NCBI RefSeq assembly: GCF_037646705.1
Contig: NZ_JBBHER010000008.1
Span: forward strand, 124,001 to 188,000
Direction: 5' to 3'
Origin: Pikeienuella litoralis
GTDB lineage: Bacteria; Pseudomonadota; Alphaproteobacteria; Rhodobacterales; Rhodobacteraceae
Length of the DNA: 64,000 nt
This document shows, piece after piece, positions 51,170 to 59,645 of this stretch. The notes under the pieces are model-generated. The model searched no databases. It was not told the origin of the DNA and saw only the letters and a list, made by a program, of their open reading frames with translations. Both the position numbers and the translations under genes were made by a program. Each line of letters opens with the position of its first letter. Position 1 is the first letter of the stretch.

Positions 51170-51979
51170 TCAGGACAACCAGCGCTTGCGGCGCTTGTAA
51201 TGCTTGACGTCGCGATAGCTTTTCCGCGCCGCGCCGCCGGCCTGGCCGAGATAGAATTCGCGCACATCCTGATCGGCGACCAGCCGCGCGCTCGGGCCGT
51301 CCAGCTGGATCCTGCCGTTTTCCATGATGTAGCCGTATTCGGAGATGGCGAAGGCCACCGCCGCGTTCTGCTCGACCAGCAGCATCGAGGCCCCGGTCTG
51401 CCGGTTGATGCGGGCGATGATGGTGAAGATCTCCTCGACCAGCAGCGGCGAGAGGCCGAGCGACGGCTCGTCGAGAAGGATCAGCGAGGGCTGCGCGATC
51501 AGCGCCCGCCCGATCGCCAGCATCTGCTGCTCGCCCCCGGAAAGATAGCCGGCGCGCGCGGAGCGCCGCTCATGAAGGCGCGGGAAATATTCATAGACGA
51601 GATCGAAGGAGGGCGCCTTGGCCCCGCGCCCGATGAGCGCGAAGGTCGCCGCGACGAGATTTTCCTCGACGGTCAGATCCTCGAAGATGCGCCGCCCCTC
51701 CATGACGTGAAAGAGCCCCTTGCGCACCAGCTGGTGCGGCGCCATCTCGGCGGTGTCCTGGCCATTGAACAGGATCCGCCCGGCGGTCAGCTCCCCGTTC
51801 TCCAGGCTCAAAAGGCGCGAGATCGCCTTCAGCGTCGACGACTTCCCGGCCCCGTTGGAGCCGAGAAGGGTCACGACCCGCCCGCGCGGAACCGTCAGCG
51901 ACAGGCCCCGGAGGACCTGCGCCGACTTGTTGTAGACGACCTCGATATTCTCGATGTCGAGAATGGCGTCCGCGCTCAC
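51170..51979 (-). CDS. livF: LivF-type ABC transporter ATP-binding protein
   Basis: 269 residues. Walker A GSNGAGKSS, signature LSGGEQQMLA, Walker B LILLDEPSLGLSP and the switch region LLVEQNAAVA are those of LivF. The C-terminal tail KSYRDVKHYKRRKRWLS is seen in the branch associated with acyl-CoA synthetases. The start is GTG 51979. It pairs with the LivG-like ATPase and is followed one base later by the synthetase gene. Confidence 0.92.
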   Translation of the reverse strand: MSADAILDIENIEVVYNKSAQVLRGLSLTVPRGRVVTLLGSNGAGKSSTLKAISRLLSLENGELTAGRILFNGQDTAEMAPHQLVRKGLFHVMEGRRIFEDLTVEENLVAATFALIGRGAKAPSFDLVYEYFPRLHERRSARAGYLSGGEQQMLAIGRALIAQPSLILLDEPSLGLSPLLVEEIFTIIARINRQTGASMLLVEQNAAVAFAISEYGYIMENGRIQLDGPSARLVADQDVREFYLGQAGGAARKSYRDVKHYKRRKRWLS

Positions 51980-51985
51980 GCTTCA

Positions 51986-53161
51986 TCACTCCTGCAGGCT
52001 GATCCAGTCCGACATCGGCAGCATCTTCTGCTCGGCGGCGCTGTATTGATAGACGCGCCCGACAGGGATCGAGTTGCCGGGCGTCGAGATCGGAACGCCG
52101 ATGACGCCGCCGGTGTCGAAGTTCTCGATGGTGTTCATCGCCGCCTTCAACGTGTCGCCGTTCAGCTCCTGACCGGCGGCGAGGACCCGGCGCGCGGATT
52201 CGATCATCACCATCGCCGAGAGAAAGCCCTGCATGTAGCCGGTGGCCTGATATTCGGGCCGCATCTCGCGGATCTTGTCCAGCATCGGCGCGTCTTCGGC
52301 GTCGTCGTAATAGTACCGATACGGCATCACGCCCATGAAGCCGTCGGCGAGCTCGCCCACCGTGTTCCAGAGCGAGCTGTCCATCGACCAGAACGTGCCC
52401 ATGAATTTCGTCGTCAGGCCCAGAGACTTGGCCTGAGACATGAATTCCGGGATCGGCGCCATGATATAGCCGTGAAAGATGGTGTAGTCGGGCCTCGCGC
52501 GGCGAAGCTTCAGAACTTCGGTCGAGACATCGACGGAGCCCGGAGCGGTGATGATCTCCTCGACGATTTCGAGACCGAGCTCCGCCGCCCGGGCGCGGGT
52601 TTTCTCGATCGGATCTCGGCCGAATTCGCTGTCCGAATTGACCAGAACCAGCTTCGCGCCGGGCGTCTCCTTCGCGATATATTCGAGGAGGATGCCGACC
52701 ATCTCGGTGTAATCCGGACCGGCGATGAAGGTGTAGGGATAGGCCTCGGGGTCGTTCAGCTCGCTGGCGAAGGAGGCGCCGCCCATGATCATGCTCTTGG
52801 CGCGGGCCAGCTCCGGCGCGATGGTCTTGGCGAAGCCGGTCGAGTCTCCATAATAGAGGTGGATCTCCTCCTGGCTCAGCAGCTTGTTGAACACCGCGAC
52901 CGACTGGTCGACCTTGTAGCCGGTGTCCTCATAGGCGAGCCGGAGTTTCCGCCCGCCGACGCCGCCATCCGCGTTGGCGATCTCGATATAGTCCTGCATC
53001 CCGGCTTCGATCGCGACCCCGGCGAAGCCGAAGACCCCGGTCATCGGCAACGAGGCGCCGATCACGATATCGTCCCCCGCCGCTCTCGCGCCGCCGGCGC
53101 TCAGCGTCAGGCCTGCGGTCGCCATCATCCCCATCAGGGTGCGTCTGGTCAGCTCGGACAT
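51986..53161 (-). CDS. LivK-type periplasmic binding protein
   Basis: 391 residues with a Tat-like signal (LTRRTLMGMMATAGLTLSAG, cleaved after about residue 28). The mature protein has the two-lobed type I periplasmic fold (IVIGASLPMTGVFGFAG, then IHLYYGDSTGFAKTIAPEL). ATG 53161 was chosen for GGGAG at 7 bases; in-frame ATGs at 53182 and 53194 overlap or abut livM. In E. coli LivK takes branched-chain amino acids, but the attached synthetase suggests another ligand here. Confidence 0.9.
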   Translation of the reverse strand: MSELTRRTLMGMMATAGLTLSAGGARAAGDDIVIGASLPMTGVFGFAGVAIEAGMQDYIEIANADGGVGGRKLRLAYEDTGYKVDQSVAVFNKLLSQEEIHLYYGDSTGFAKTIAPELARAKSMIMGGASFASELNDPEAYPYTFIAGPDYTEMVGILLEYIAKETPGAKLVLVNSDSEFGRDPIEKTRARAAELGLEIVEEIITAPGSVDVSTEVLKLRRARPDYTIFHGYIMAPIPEFMSQAKSLGLTTKFMGTFWSMDSSLWNTVGELADGFMGVMPYRYYYDDAEDAPMLDKIREMRPEYQATGYMQGFLSAMVMIESARRVLAAGQELNGDTLKAAMNTIENFDTGGVIGVPISTPGNSIPVGRVYQYSAAEQKMLPMSDWISLQE

Positions 53162-53193
53162 TCGTTTTCTCCCGTTTTCCATTGTTGTTTTCA

Positions 53194-54237
53194 TCAGGTC
53201 CTGAACGGCCACAGCCGGAAATGGCGGCGCACCCGCTGGATGATTTCCGCCAGCCCTTGCGGCTCGAACACCAGAAAGCCGACGATCAGCACGCCGAAGA
53301 CAATGGTGCGCACCGGCGAGAGCAGAACCCCCGCGTTCGGCACCCAGGGGCTGGCCCATTCCACCGCGAAGCGCAAAAGCTCCGGCGTCAGCGTCATGAA
53401 GAGCGCGCCGACGACGCCGCCGATGATCGTGCCCATGCCGCCGACGATGATCGCCGCGAGAAGGAAGATCGACGCGATGAAGGGAAAGCTCTCGGGCGTC
53501 ACCACGCGGAAGAAATAGGCCCAGAGTCCGCCGGCCACCCCGGCGTAGAAAGAGGCGACGGCGAAGCTCATCAGCTTGTAGCGAAGCAGCGGAATACCCA
53601 GCACCTCGGCCGAGATGTCCCGGTCGCGAATGGCGATGAAGGCGCGCCCGATGCGGGTGCGAAACAGGTTCGCCGCGCCGAGAACCATCAGGATCGTCAG
53701 CGGCATGATCACCCAGTAAAGCTGAAAATAGGTGATCAGCTCGACCCCGAAGACGCGCGCCGGGGCGACATTGGCGCCGCCATTGCCGCCGGTCACCGAT
53801 TCCCAATGCACGAAGATGAAATGCAGGATGAAGGACGCGGCGATGGTGGCGATGGCGAGATAGAGCCCCTTGACCCGGAGGCTGGGGATGCCGACGACGA
53901 CGCCGATCGCGGCCGCCACCCCGCCGCCGAGCAGGATGTTCAGGAGGAAGGGCGAGCCCACATCCCGCTCCAGCCAGGCGACGGTATAGGCCCCGACCGC
54001 CATGAAGGCGGCCTGCCCGAGGCTCACCAGCCCGGTGAAGCCGGTGAGGATGTTCAACCCGGTGGCGGCGATGACGTTGATCGCGATGAGGCAGATCAGG
54101 TAAAGCCAGTAATCGTTGAAGAAAAACGGCAGCGCCGCCAGCCCGGCGATCAGCGCGCCGGTCCAGACCTGCTGCGGCCGCGTGGTCAGGAGCGCCTCGT
54201 CGGCGCGATAGGTCTCCTTCGCCGTGCCGATGATCAT
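53194..54237 (-). CDS. livM: LivM-type ABC transporter permease
   Basis: 347 residues with about nine or ten helices. The motif GLNILTGFTGLVSLGQAAFMAVGAY (about 60-84) is the LivM signature, and AIRDRDISAEVLGIPLLRYK is the coupling loop. It follows livH after 2 bases and forms the channel with it. Confidence 0.93.
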   Translation of the reverse strand: MIIGTAKETYRADEALLTTRPQQVWTGALIAGLAALPFFFNDYWLYLICLIAINVIAATGLNILTGFTGLVSLGQAAFMAVGAYTVAWLERDVGSPFLLNILLGGGVAAAIGVVVGIPSLRVKGLYLAIATIAASFILHFIFVHWESVTGGNGGANVAPARVFGVELITYFQLYWVIMPLTILMVLGAANLFRTRIGRAFIAIRDRDISAEVLGIPLLRYKLMSFAVASFYAGVAGGLWAYFFRVVTPESFPFIASIFLLAAIIVGGMGTIIGGVVGALFMTLTPELLRFAVEWASPWVPNAGVLLSPVRTIVFGVLIVGFLVFEPQGLAEIIQRVRRHFRLWPFRT

Positions 54238-54239
54238 CG

Positions 54240-55124
54240 CTACAACCTTTCGATCTCATGGACGCCGAACAGGCCGTAAGGCCGGATCATCAGCGCCGCG
54301 ATCATCAGGCTGAAGGTCACGACGCTCTGGTAGTCGCCGCCCATGAAGGCGCCCGCCCAGGACTGGATCAGCCCGAGCGCCAGCCCCGCGACCAGCGCGC
54401 CCAGCACCGAATCCAGCCCGCCGACGATCACCACCGCCAGCGCCGAGAGTCCGAAGACGCCCATCGAGGGCGCGATCCCGCCGATCGCCCCGAGCAGGAC
54501 GCCCGCCCCCGCCGCGGTGGCGCAGCCGATGATCCAGGCGGCGGAGAACACCCCCGGCACGTTGACGCCGCAGGAATAGGCCGCCGCCTGATCGGTGGCC
54601 GTGGCGCGGAGCGCGACCCCGCCGCGCCAGAAGCGGAACAGGATCAGGAAGATCGCGATCACCCCCGCCGCGACGAGAAAGCTCACGGCGATCTTCCGGG
54701 ACATGTAGGCCTCCCCGAGAAAGAGCGGCGCGCTGTCGATGAACGCGGGCAGGCTCCGCGGATCGGTGCCCCAGATCAGCTCGACCAGCCCGACGATGAT
54801 CGAGCCGAGCCCGATCGTCACCATCAGGACCGAGATCGGGCTCTCCCCCAGCAGCGGGCGGATCACCCCGCGCTCGATCACCGCGCCGACCGCGCCGCCG
54901 CCGATCACCGCCAGCGGCAGCGCCGCCCAGACCGGCAGGCCGAGCCCCGCCGCGAAGGCGAAGAAGAGATAGGCGCCGAGCATCAGCAATTCGCCCACCG
55001 CAAGGTTGACGACCCGCGTCGCCTTGTAGATCAGCACGAACGAGAGCGCCGTCAGCGCCAGAAGCGCGCCCGAGCCGAGGCCGGCGAGGGAGACCTCGAT
55101 GAAGAACAGAAGCTCGCCGTTCAT
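54240..55124 (-). CDS. livH: LivH-type ABC transporter permease
   Basis: 294 residues with eight or so helices; LAGLGSGALLALTALSFVLIYKATRVVNLA is the LivH N-terminal block (about 13-42), and LRATATDQAAAYSCGVN is the cytoplasmic coupling loop. Its start overlaps the LivG-like stop by 4 bases. Confidence 0.93.
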   Translation of the reverse strand: MNGELLFFIEVSLAGLGSGALLALTALSFVLIYKATRVVNLAVGELLMLGAYLFFAFAAGLGLPVWAALPLAVIGGGAVGAVIERGVIRPLLGESPISVLMVTIGLGSIIVGLVELIWGTDPRSLPAFIDSAPLFLGEAYMSRKIAVSFLVAAGVIAIFLILFRFWRGGVALRATATDQAAAYSCGVNVPGVFSAAWIIGCATAAGAGVLLGAIGGIAPSMGVFGLSALAVVIVGGLDSVLGALVAGLALGLIQSWAGAFMGGDYQSVVTFSLMIAALMIRPYGLFGVHEIERL

Positions 55125-56044
55125 GTCGCCGCCTCCGCCGCCAGCCGCCTCATCAGCGCCGCGGGATCGCCGCTGCCGAGATAGGCTTCGGCGACGAGCG
55201 GATCCGCCTGCACCTCGGCGGGTGGGCCGCTGGCGATCAGCGCGCCGAAATTCAGCACCGCGACATGATCGGAGATGTCCATCACCAGCCCCATGTCATG
55301 CTCGACCATCAGAATGGTCGCGCCCCATTCCTCCTTCACGTCGAGGATGAACCGCGCCATGTCCTCGGTCTCCTCCCGGTTCATGCCGGCGACCGGCTCG
55401 TCGAGGAGCAGGATGCGCGGGCGCATCGCCAGCGCGCGCGCCAGCTCCACGCGCTTTTGCAGTCCATAGGAGAGAACCGAGACCGGCATGTTGCGGATAT
55501 GGTCGATCTCCAGAAAGTCGATGATCCGCTCCTCGACCTCGCGGCGAAGCTCCATCTCCTCGCGGGCGGCGGGCCCGGCGTAAAGGAACGCCTGCAGAAG
55601 ATTGGTCTTCATGTGCGCGTGGCGGCCGAGCTTGATGTTGTCCAGCACCGTCATGCCGCGAAAAAGCGCGATGTTCTGAAAGGAGCGCGCCATGCCGAGC
55701 GCGGCGCGCCGCGGCGGCCGGAGGGCGCCGATATCTTCGCCGTCCAGCAGGATCCGCCCGGATTCCGGCCGGTAGAAGCCCGAGATGCAGTTGAACATCG
55801 AGGTCTTGCCCGCGCCGTTCGGCCCGATCAGCGCGGTGATCGCCCCCGCCTCCGCACCGAAGGAGACGCCCCTGAGCGCCTTCACGCCGCCGAAGCTCAG
55901 CACGACATTCTCTACTGTGAGCGAGGCGGGCTCGCCTTCCACCCTGGGCGCGGCGGCGCTCACACCCGGGATCCGGGTCGGGCGCGGCCTCGCCCGTCGG
56001 GCGCGGCGCGCCGGCAAGAAACCCATATGCGGCTCACGCCACAC
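55121..56044 (-). CDS. livG: LivG-type ABC transporter ATP-binding protein
   Basis: Up to 307 residues. Walker A GPNGAGKTS, signature VLSYGLQKRVELA (the LivG-type variant of LSGGQ), Walker B ILLLDEPVAGMNRE and VEHDMGLV are present. The first ~40 residues are arginine- and alanine-rich and look non-conserved. The GTG at 56044 abuts its GGGGAG too closely and ATG 56026 is too far from it, so the true start is uncertain. It is the first gene of a six-gene operon ending with the acyl-CoA synthetase. Confidence 0.88.
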   Translation of the reverse strand: MWREPHMGFLPARRARRARPRPTRIPGVSAAAPRVEGEPASLTVENVVLSFGGVKALRGVSFGAEAGAITALIGPNGAGKTSMFNCISGFYRPESGRILLDGEDIGALRPPRRAALGMARSFQNIALFRGMTVLDNIKLGRHAHMKTNLLQAFLYAGPAAREEMELRREVEERIIDFLEIDHIRNMPVSVLSYGLQKRVELARALAMRPRILLLDEPVAGMNREETEDMARFILDVKEEWGATILMVEHDMGLVMDISDHVAVLNFGALIASGPPAEVQADPLVAEAYLGSGDPAALMRRLAAEAAT

Positions 56045-56153
56045 CTCCCCAAGCCGAGGCGTTCACCGCCCCTGTTCCCTCATCTCTACTCAACCGCAGA
56101 CCCGCTCCGCAAGCAACAAGGAGACTTCGCCCCGGGGTAAGGGCGCGCGGATG

Positions 56154-56792
56154 TCACTCGAAAAGTTCGTCCTGCCCTTCGGCGGCCGGGGCGTCGTCCT
56201 CCTCCTCCTCGCCATCGGCCTCGAGCGCGCCGCGATTGTCGAGAAGCCCGGCGTCGCGGAGCTCCTTCACGCCCGGCAGGTCGCGCGGGCTCTCCAGCCC
56301 GAACTGGTCCAGAAACCGATCGGTGGTGACGAAGGTGACAGGGCGCCCCGGCGTCATCCGGCGCCGGCCGAGCCGGACCCATTCGAGTTCGATCAGCATG
56401 TCGAGCGTGCCGCGCGAGACGGAGACGCCCCTGATCTCCTCGATCTCGGCGCGGGTCGTCGGCTGATGATAGGCGATGATCGCCAATGTCTCCACCGCGG
56501 CGCGCGACAGGCGGCGCCGCTCGACCTGATCGCGGCGCATGAGAAAGCCGAGATCGGGCGCCGTGCGGATCGCCCATCCCGCGCCGACCCGGCGGATCGT
56601 GACGCCCCGTCCCTCATAGCGGCGACGAAGCCGCGCCAGCGCTTCCGCCGGATCCGCGCCATGCGGCATCCGCGCCGCCATCTCCTTCAGTTCGAGCGGC
56701 TGGGCGGAGGCGAAAAGCAGCGCCTCGACCATGCGCTCCTGCTCCTCCATCGGCGGCGCGCGAAAGAGGCTTTCGGGCGGCGTTTCAGGCAT
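56154..56792 (-). CDS. scpB: Segregation and condensation protein B
   Basis: 212 residues. Two winged-helix domains are visible: VEALLFASAQPLELKEMA and the conserved SRAAVETLAIIAYHQPTTRAEIEEIRGV (about 100-127). The acidic tail EEEEDD is common in alphaproteobacteria. ScpB dimers regulate the SMC condensin with ScpA. The start overlaps the scpA stop by 8 bases. Confidence 0.95.
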   Translation of the reverse strand: MPETPPESLFRAPPMEEQERMVEALLFASAQPLELKEMAARMPHGADPAEALARLRRRYEGRGVTIRRVGAGWAIRTAPDLGFLMRRDQVERRRLSRAAVETLAIIAYHQPTTRAEIEEIRGVSVSRGTLDMLIELEWVRLGRRRMTPGRPVTFVTTDRFLDQFGLESPRDLPGVKELRDAGLLDNRGALEADGEEEEDDAPAAEGQDELFE

Positions 56793-57636
56793 GGCGCGTC
56801 GCCGCGTCGGCGCGCCGGGGCGCGCGGAGCATGAGCGGGCCGAAGATGTCATCCTGACGGATTTCGGCCTCGCCGCGTTTCACAAGCTCCAGCGAAGCCG
56901 CGAAATGGCTGGCGAGCGCGCTTCGCCTGCGTTCCGGCGCGCCGGCCCAATCATCGGGGAGCCACGCCGAGAGCGCGGTCCAGTCCATCGCGTCGCCGAT
57001 CAGGTCCGTCAGCCGCTTCACCGCATCCTCGAGCGCATAAACCGGCGCGCGGCGAAGGTGCAGCGGCTCGTAGCTGTCCTTCGTCTTGATCCGGGCGTAG
57101 GCGGTCAGGAGGTCGGTGAGCGAAGCGGTCCATTCCACCCTCCGGCGCACGGCCTGGCTCTCCTCCTCGCCGCGGGGAAAGATCTCGCGGCCGAGTTGAT
57201 CGCGCGCCATCAGCCGCGCGCCGGCGGTGCGCATCGCCTCCAGCCGCTCCAGCCGAAAGGCGAGCCGCGCGGCGAGGTCCTCCGCGCTCGGGCCTTCGTC
57301 CTCTTCGGGCGGCGGCAGAAGCAGGCGCGACTTCAGATAGGCGAGCCAGGCCGCCATCACCAGATAATCCGCGGCGATCTCGATCCGCAGTTTCCGCGCC
57401 GCGGCGACGAACGCCAGATATTGCTCCGCCAGTTGCAGGATCGAGACGCGGCGAAGATCCACCTTCTGGCCGCGCGCCAGCGTCAGCAGCAGATCGAGCG
57501 GCCCTTCGAAGCCGTCCACATCGACGAGAAGCGCCTCCGGATCCGCCGCTCCCGCGCGGGGCGCGGTGAAGAGCGCGCCCTCCTCCTCCCGCCGCTCTGG
57601 CGGAAAAGGCTGTTCGGGCGCGCGCTCGTCACGCAT
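56785..57636 (-). CDS. scpA: Segregation and condensation protein A (SMC kleisin)
   Basis: 283 residues. The N-terminal kleisin helix region FEGPLDLLLTLARGQKVDLR (about 36-55) and the block EIAADYLVMAAWLAYLKSRLLLP are typical, with a C-terminal winged helix ending FGPLMLRAP. ATG 57636 overlaps the nagZ stop by 8 bases; the longer frame upstream lies under nagZ. ScpA bridges the SMC heads in chromosome condensation. Confidence 0.95.
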   Translation of the reverse strand: MRDERAPEQPFPPERREEEGALFTAPRAGAADPEALLVDVDGFEGPLDLLLTLARGQKVDLRRVSILQLAEQYLAFVAAARKLRIEIAADYLVMAAWLAYLKSRLLLPPPEEDEGPSAEDLAARLAFRLERLEAMRTAGARLMARDQLGREIFPRGEEESQAVRRRVEWTASLTDLLTAYARIKTKDSYEPLHLRRAPVYALEDAVKRLTDLIGDAMDWTALSAWLPDDWAGAPERRRSALASHFAASLELVKRGEAEIRQDDIFGPLMLRAPRRADAATRHA

Positions 57637-58642
57637 GGGCGCCCGCCTTCGCCGGGTCGAGCGCGCGGTAGCGCCGCTCCACCTCGGCGATGTCGATCTC
57701 CTCCACCGCCCGCGGCAGCGCGTCCACCGCGCGCGCGCGCGCCAGCGCCCGGCCTTCAAGCCGGCCGGCGGCTTCGGCGGCGGCCTCCATTTCGGCCATG
57801 TCGCCATTGCAGTGCAGAACGATATCGCAGCCGGCGTCGAGGCTCGCCGTCACCCGCTCGGCGATCGAGCCCTGAAGCGCGCCCATGGAGATATCGTCGG
57901 TCATCAACAGCCCTTGAAAGCCGATCTCATCCCGGATCAGGTCGATGCAGGGGCCGGAGAAGGTGACGGGATATTCGGCGTCCACCGCGTCGATCATGAG
58001 ATGCGCGGTCATGCCCATCGGCGCGTCGGCGTGGGCGCGAAAAGGCGCGAAATCCTGCTCCAGAGCGGCGCGCGAGGCGGAGACGACCGGGAGCGAGAGA
58101 TGCGGGTCCACGTCGGCGCGGCCATAACCCGGGAGATGCTTCACCACCGGCAGAACCCCGCCCGCCATCAGCCCGCGCCTCACCGCGTGGCCGAGCGCTC
58201 CGACGCGGGCCCCGTCGCGCGCCAGCGCGCGGTCGCCGATCGCCTGATGCAGGTCCGGCGTCGCCACGTCGAGAAGCGGCGCGCAGTTCACGTCGACGCC
58301 GGCGGCGTTCAACTCGTGCGCGATCAACCGATAGCGAAGGACGAGCGCCTCCGCCGCGACCTCAAGCGGGCGGCCCTCGCATTCGGCCATCGCCGGGCGA
58401 AACGCGCGCCAATGCGGCGGGCGAAGCCGCTGCACGCGCCCGCCCTCCTGATCGACGAGAACGGGCGCCTGTCGGCCGACGGCGGCCCGCATCTCGGCGG
58501 TCAGCGCCGCAAGCTGGTCCGGGCTTTCGACATTCCGCGCGAAGATGATGAAGCCCCACGGGTCCGCGGCGCGGAAAAAATCCCGCTCCCGCGCCGAAAG
58601 CGCGCCCCCCGCGCAGCCGAGGATGAGCGCGCCGGGCGCCAT
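57629..58642 (-). CDS. nagZ: Beta-N-acetylhexosaminidase (peptidoglycan recycling)
   Basis: 337 residues of glycoside hydrolase family 3. The nucleophile Asp is in TDDISMGAL, the catalytic Asp-His pair in KHLPGYGRADVDPHLSLP (the motif normally reads KHFPGHG), and DQEGGRVQRL is the substrate loop. It removes GlcNAc from anhydro-muropeptides in the cytosol. The start shares one base with the SPOR stop (TGATG). NagZ beside a SPOR septal protein and ScpAB is a common alphaproteobacterial arrangement. Confidence 0.93.
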   Translation of the reverse strand: MAPGALILGCAGGALSARERDFFRAADPWGFIIFARNVESPDQLAALTAEMRAAVGRQAPVLVDQEGGRVQRLRPPHWRAFRPAMAECEGRPLEVAAEALVLRYRLIAHELNAAGVDVNCAPLLDVATPDLHQAIGDRALARDGARVGALGHAVRRGLMAGGVLPVVKHLPGYGRADVDPHLSLPVVSASRAALEQDFAPFRAHADAPMGMTAHLMIDAVDAEYPVTFSGPCIDLIRDEIGFQGLLMTDDISMGALQGSIAERVTASLDAGCDIVLHCNGDMAEMEAAAEAAGRLEGRALARARAVDALPRAVEEIDIAEVERRYRALDPAKAGAHA

Positions 58643-59571
58643 CAGCGCGCCCGCGCCACGATGCAGGCTTCGCCCCGCGCCTGAAGCGCGCGGCAGAGCG
58701 CGGCGGCGGCGGAGATCTCGTCGAACGGGCCGGCGCGAAGCCGCCAGAGCGTGCGCCCGCCGGACTGCACCGAGGTGATCACCCTGCCCCGTCCGGTCAG
58801 CAGGTCCCCGTTGCGGCCCTTGATCTCCTCCCACTGCGCCGCCGCGACGGCTTCGCTCTCGAAGGCGCCGAGCTGAATCTGGATCGCGCTGGCGCGGGCG
58901 GCCTCGCGCGGCTCGACCGGGGCGGCGGCGACGCGGGCGGCGGGGCTGGGGCGCGCGCGCGCGGGCGGCGCGTAACGCGGCGCCTGATCGCTGGCGTTCT
59001 CCGCGCGGTCCTGGCCGATCACCTCGGCGACCGCGGCGGCGACCGCGGCGGCGAGCGGATCTTCCGCCGGCGCCTCCGCCTCGGCGGCGTCGGGCGCGGC
59101 GGCGGCGCCAGTTTCGGCCGCCTGCGGATCAGGATCGCCCCCCACCTCCGCCGCGGCGGCGGCGAGCGCGCGATCAGGCGCCGTCTCCGGGCGCGGCGCC
59201 GGCTCCGGCGAGAGCGAGGCCGGCGCCTTGTCGGCCGGGGTCAGGCTGGCGGGAGGAGGCGCCAGCGCCGCCGCCTCTTTCGTCGTCGGCTCGGCCCCGC
59301 CGCCGGAAAGCGCGTGATAGACGGCCCGGTCCTGATGCGCGACCTCCTGGCCGCCCGGCTCTTCGGGGCGGATCTTGGTCAGCCCGGCCTCGGCCCGGAT
59401 CACCGGAATATCCTCCGCGTCGCGCATGCCCAGCCGGTAGGACCAGGTGACGACGGCGACGAGAATGGCCAGTGAAACGACGGCGCCGGCCGCCGTGACG
59501 GCGCCATTGCGCCATTTCCTTGCGGCCGCCTTCGCGGCGGCGCCGGCTTCAAGATAAGAATCATCCCGCAT
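58642..59571 (-). CDS. SPOR-domain membrane protein
   Basis: 309 residues. A short cytoplasmic N terminus and one membrane helix (about 23-46) are followed by a long alanine-, proline- and glutamate-rich linker (about 60-225) and a C-terminal SPOR domain (about 230-305; IQLGAFESEAVAAAQWEEI, WRLRAGPF, CRALQARGEACIVARAR). SPOR domains bind denuded glycan at the division septum. It is first in the SPOR-nagZ-scpA-scpB operon, behind the promoter at 59600-59627. Confidence 0.88.
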   Translation of the reverse strand: MRDDSYLEAGAAAKAAARKWRNGAVTAAGAVVSLAILVAVVTWSYRLGMRDAEDIPVIRAEAGLTKIRPEEPGGQEVAHQDRAVYHALSGGGAEPTTKEAAALAPPPASLTPADKAPASLSPEPAPRPETAPDRALAAAAAEVGGDPDPQAAETGAAAAPDAAEAEAPAEDPLAAAVAAAVAEVIGQDRAENASDQAPRYAPPARARPSPAARVAAAPVEPREAARASAIQIQLGAFESEAVAAAQWEEIKGRNGDLLTGRGRVITSVQSGGRTLWRLRAGPFDEISAAAALCRALQARGEACIVARAR

Positions 59572-59599
59572 GGGGTTTTCGCCTGTGCCTTTGCGCCAC

Positions 59600-59627
59600 C
59601 TTATATGGTGGTCGCCTTCTGCTCCAA
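59600..59627 (-). promoter_or_regulatory. Promoter of the SPOR-nagZ-scpA-scpB operon
   Basis: On the minus strand TTGGAG (59622-59627) and TATAAG (59600-59605) are 16 bases apart. A dyad CCACC-TTATAT-GGTGG (59596-59611) overlaps the -10 box. The first start codon is about 29 bases downstream. Confidence 0.55.
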
Positions 59628-59645
59628 CCCCAAATATACCTGCTT

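Noticed and set aside
53162..53194. Earlier starts for the LivK-type binding protein (53182, 53194)
   Set aside because: The GGGAG ribosome site lies between them and ATG 53161, and the signal peptide begins at 53161.
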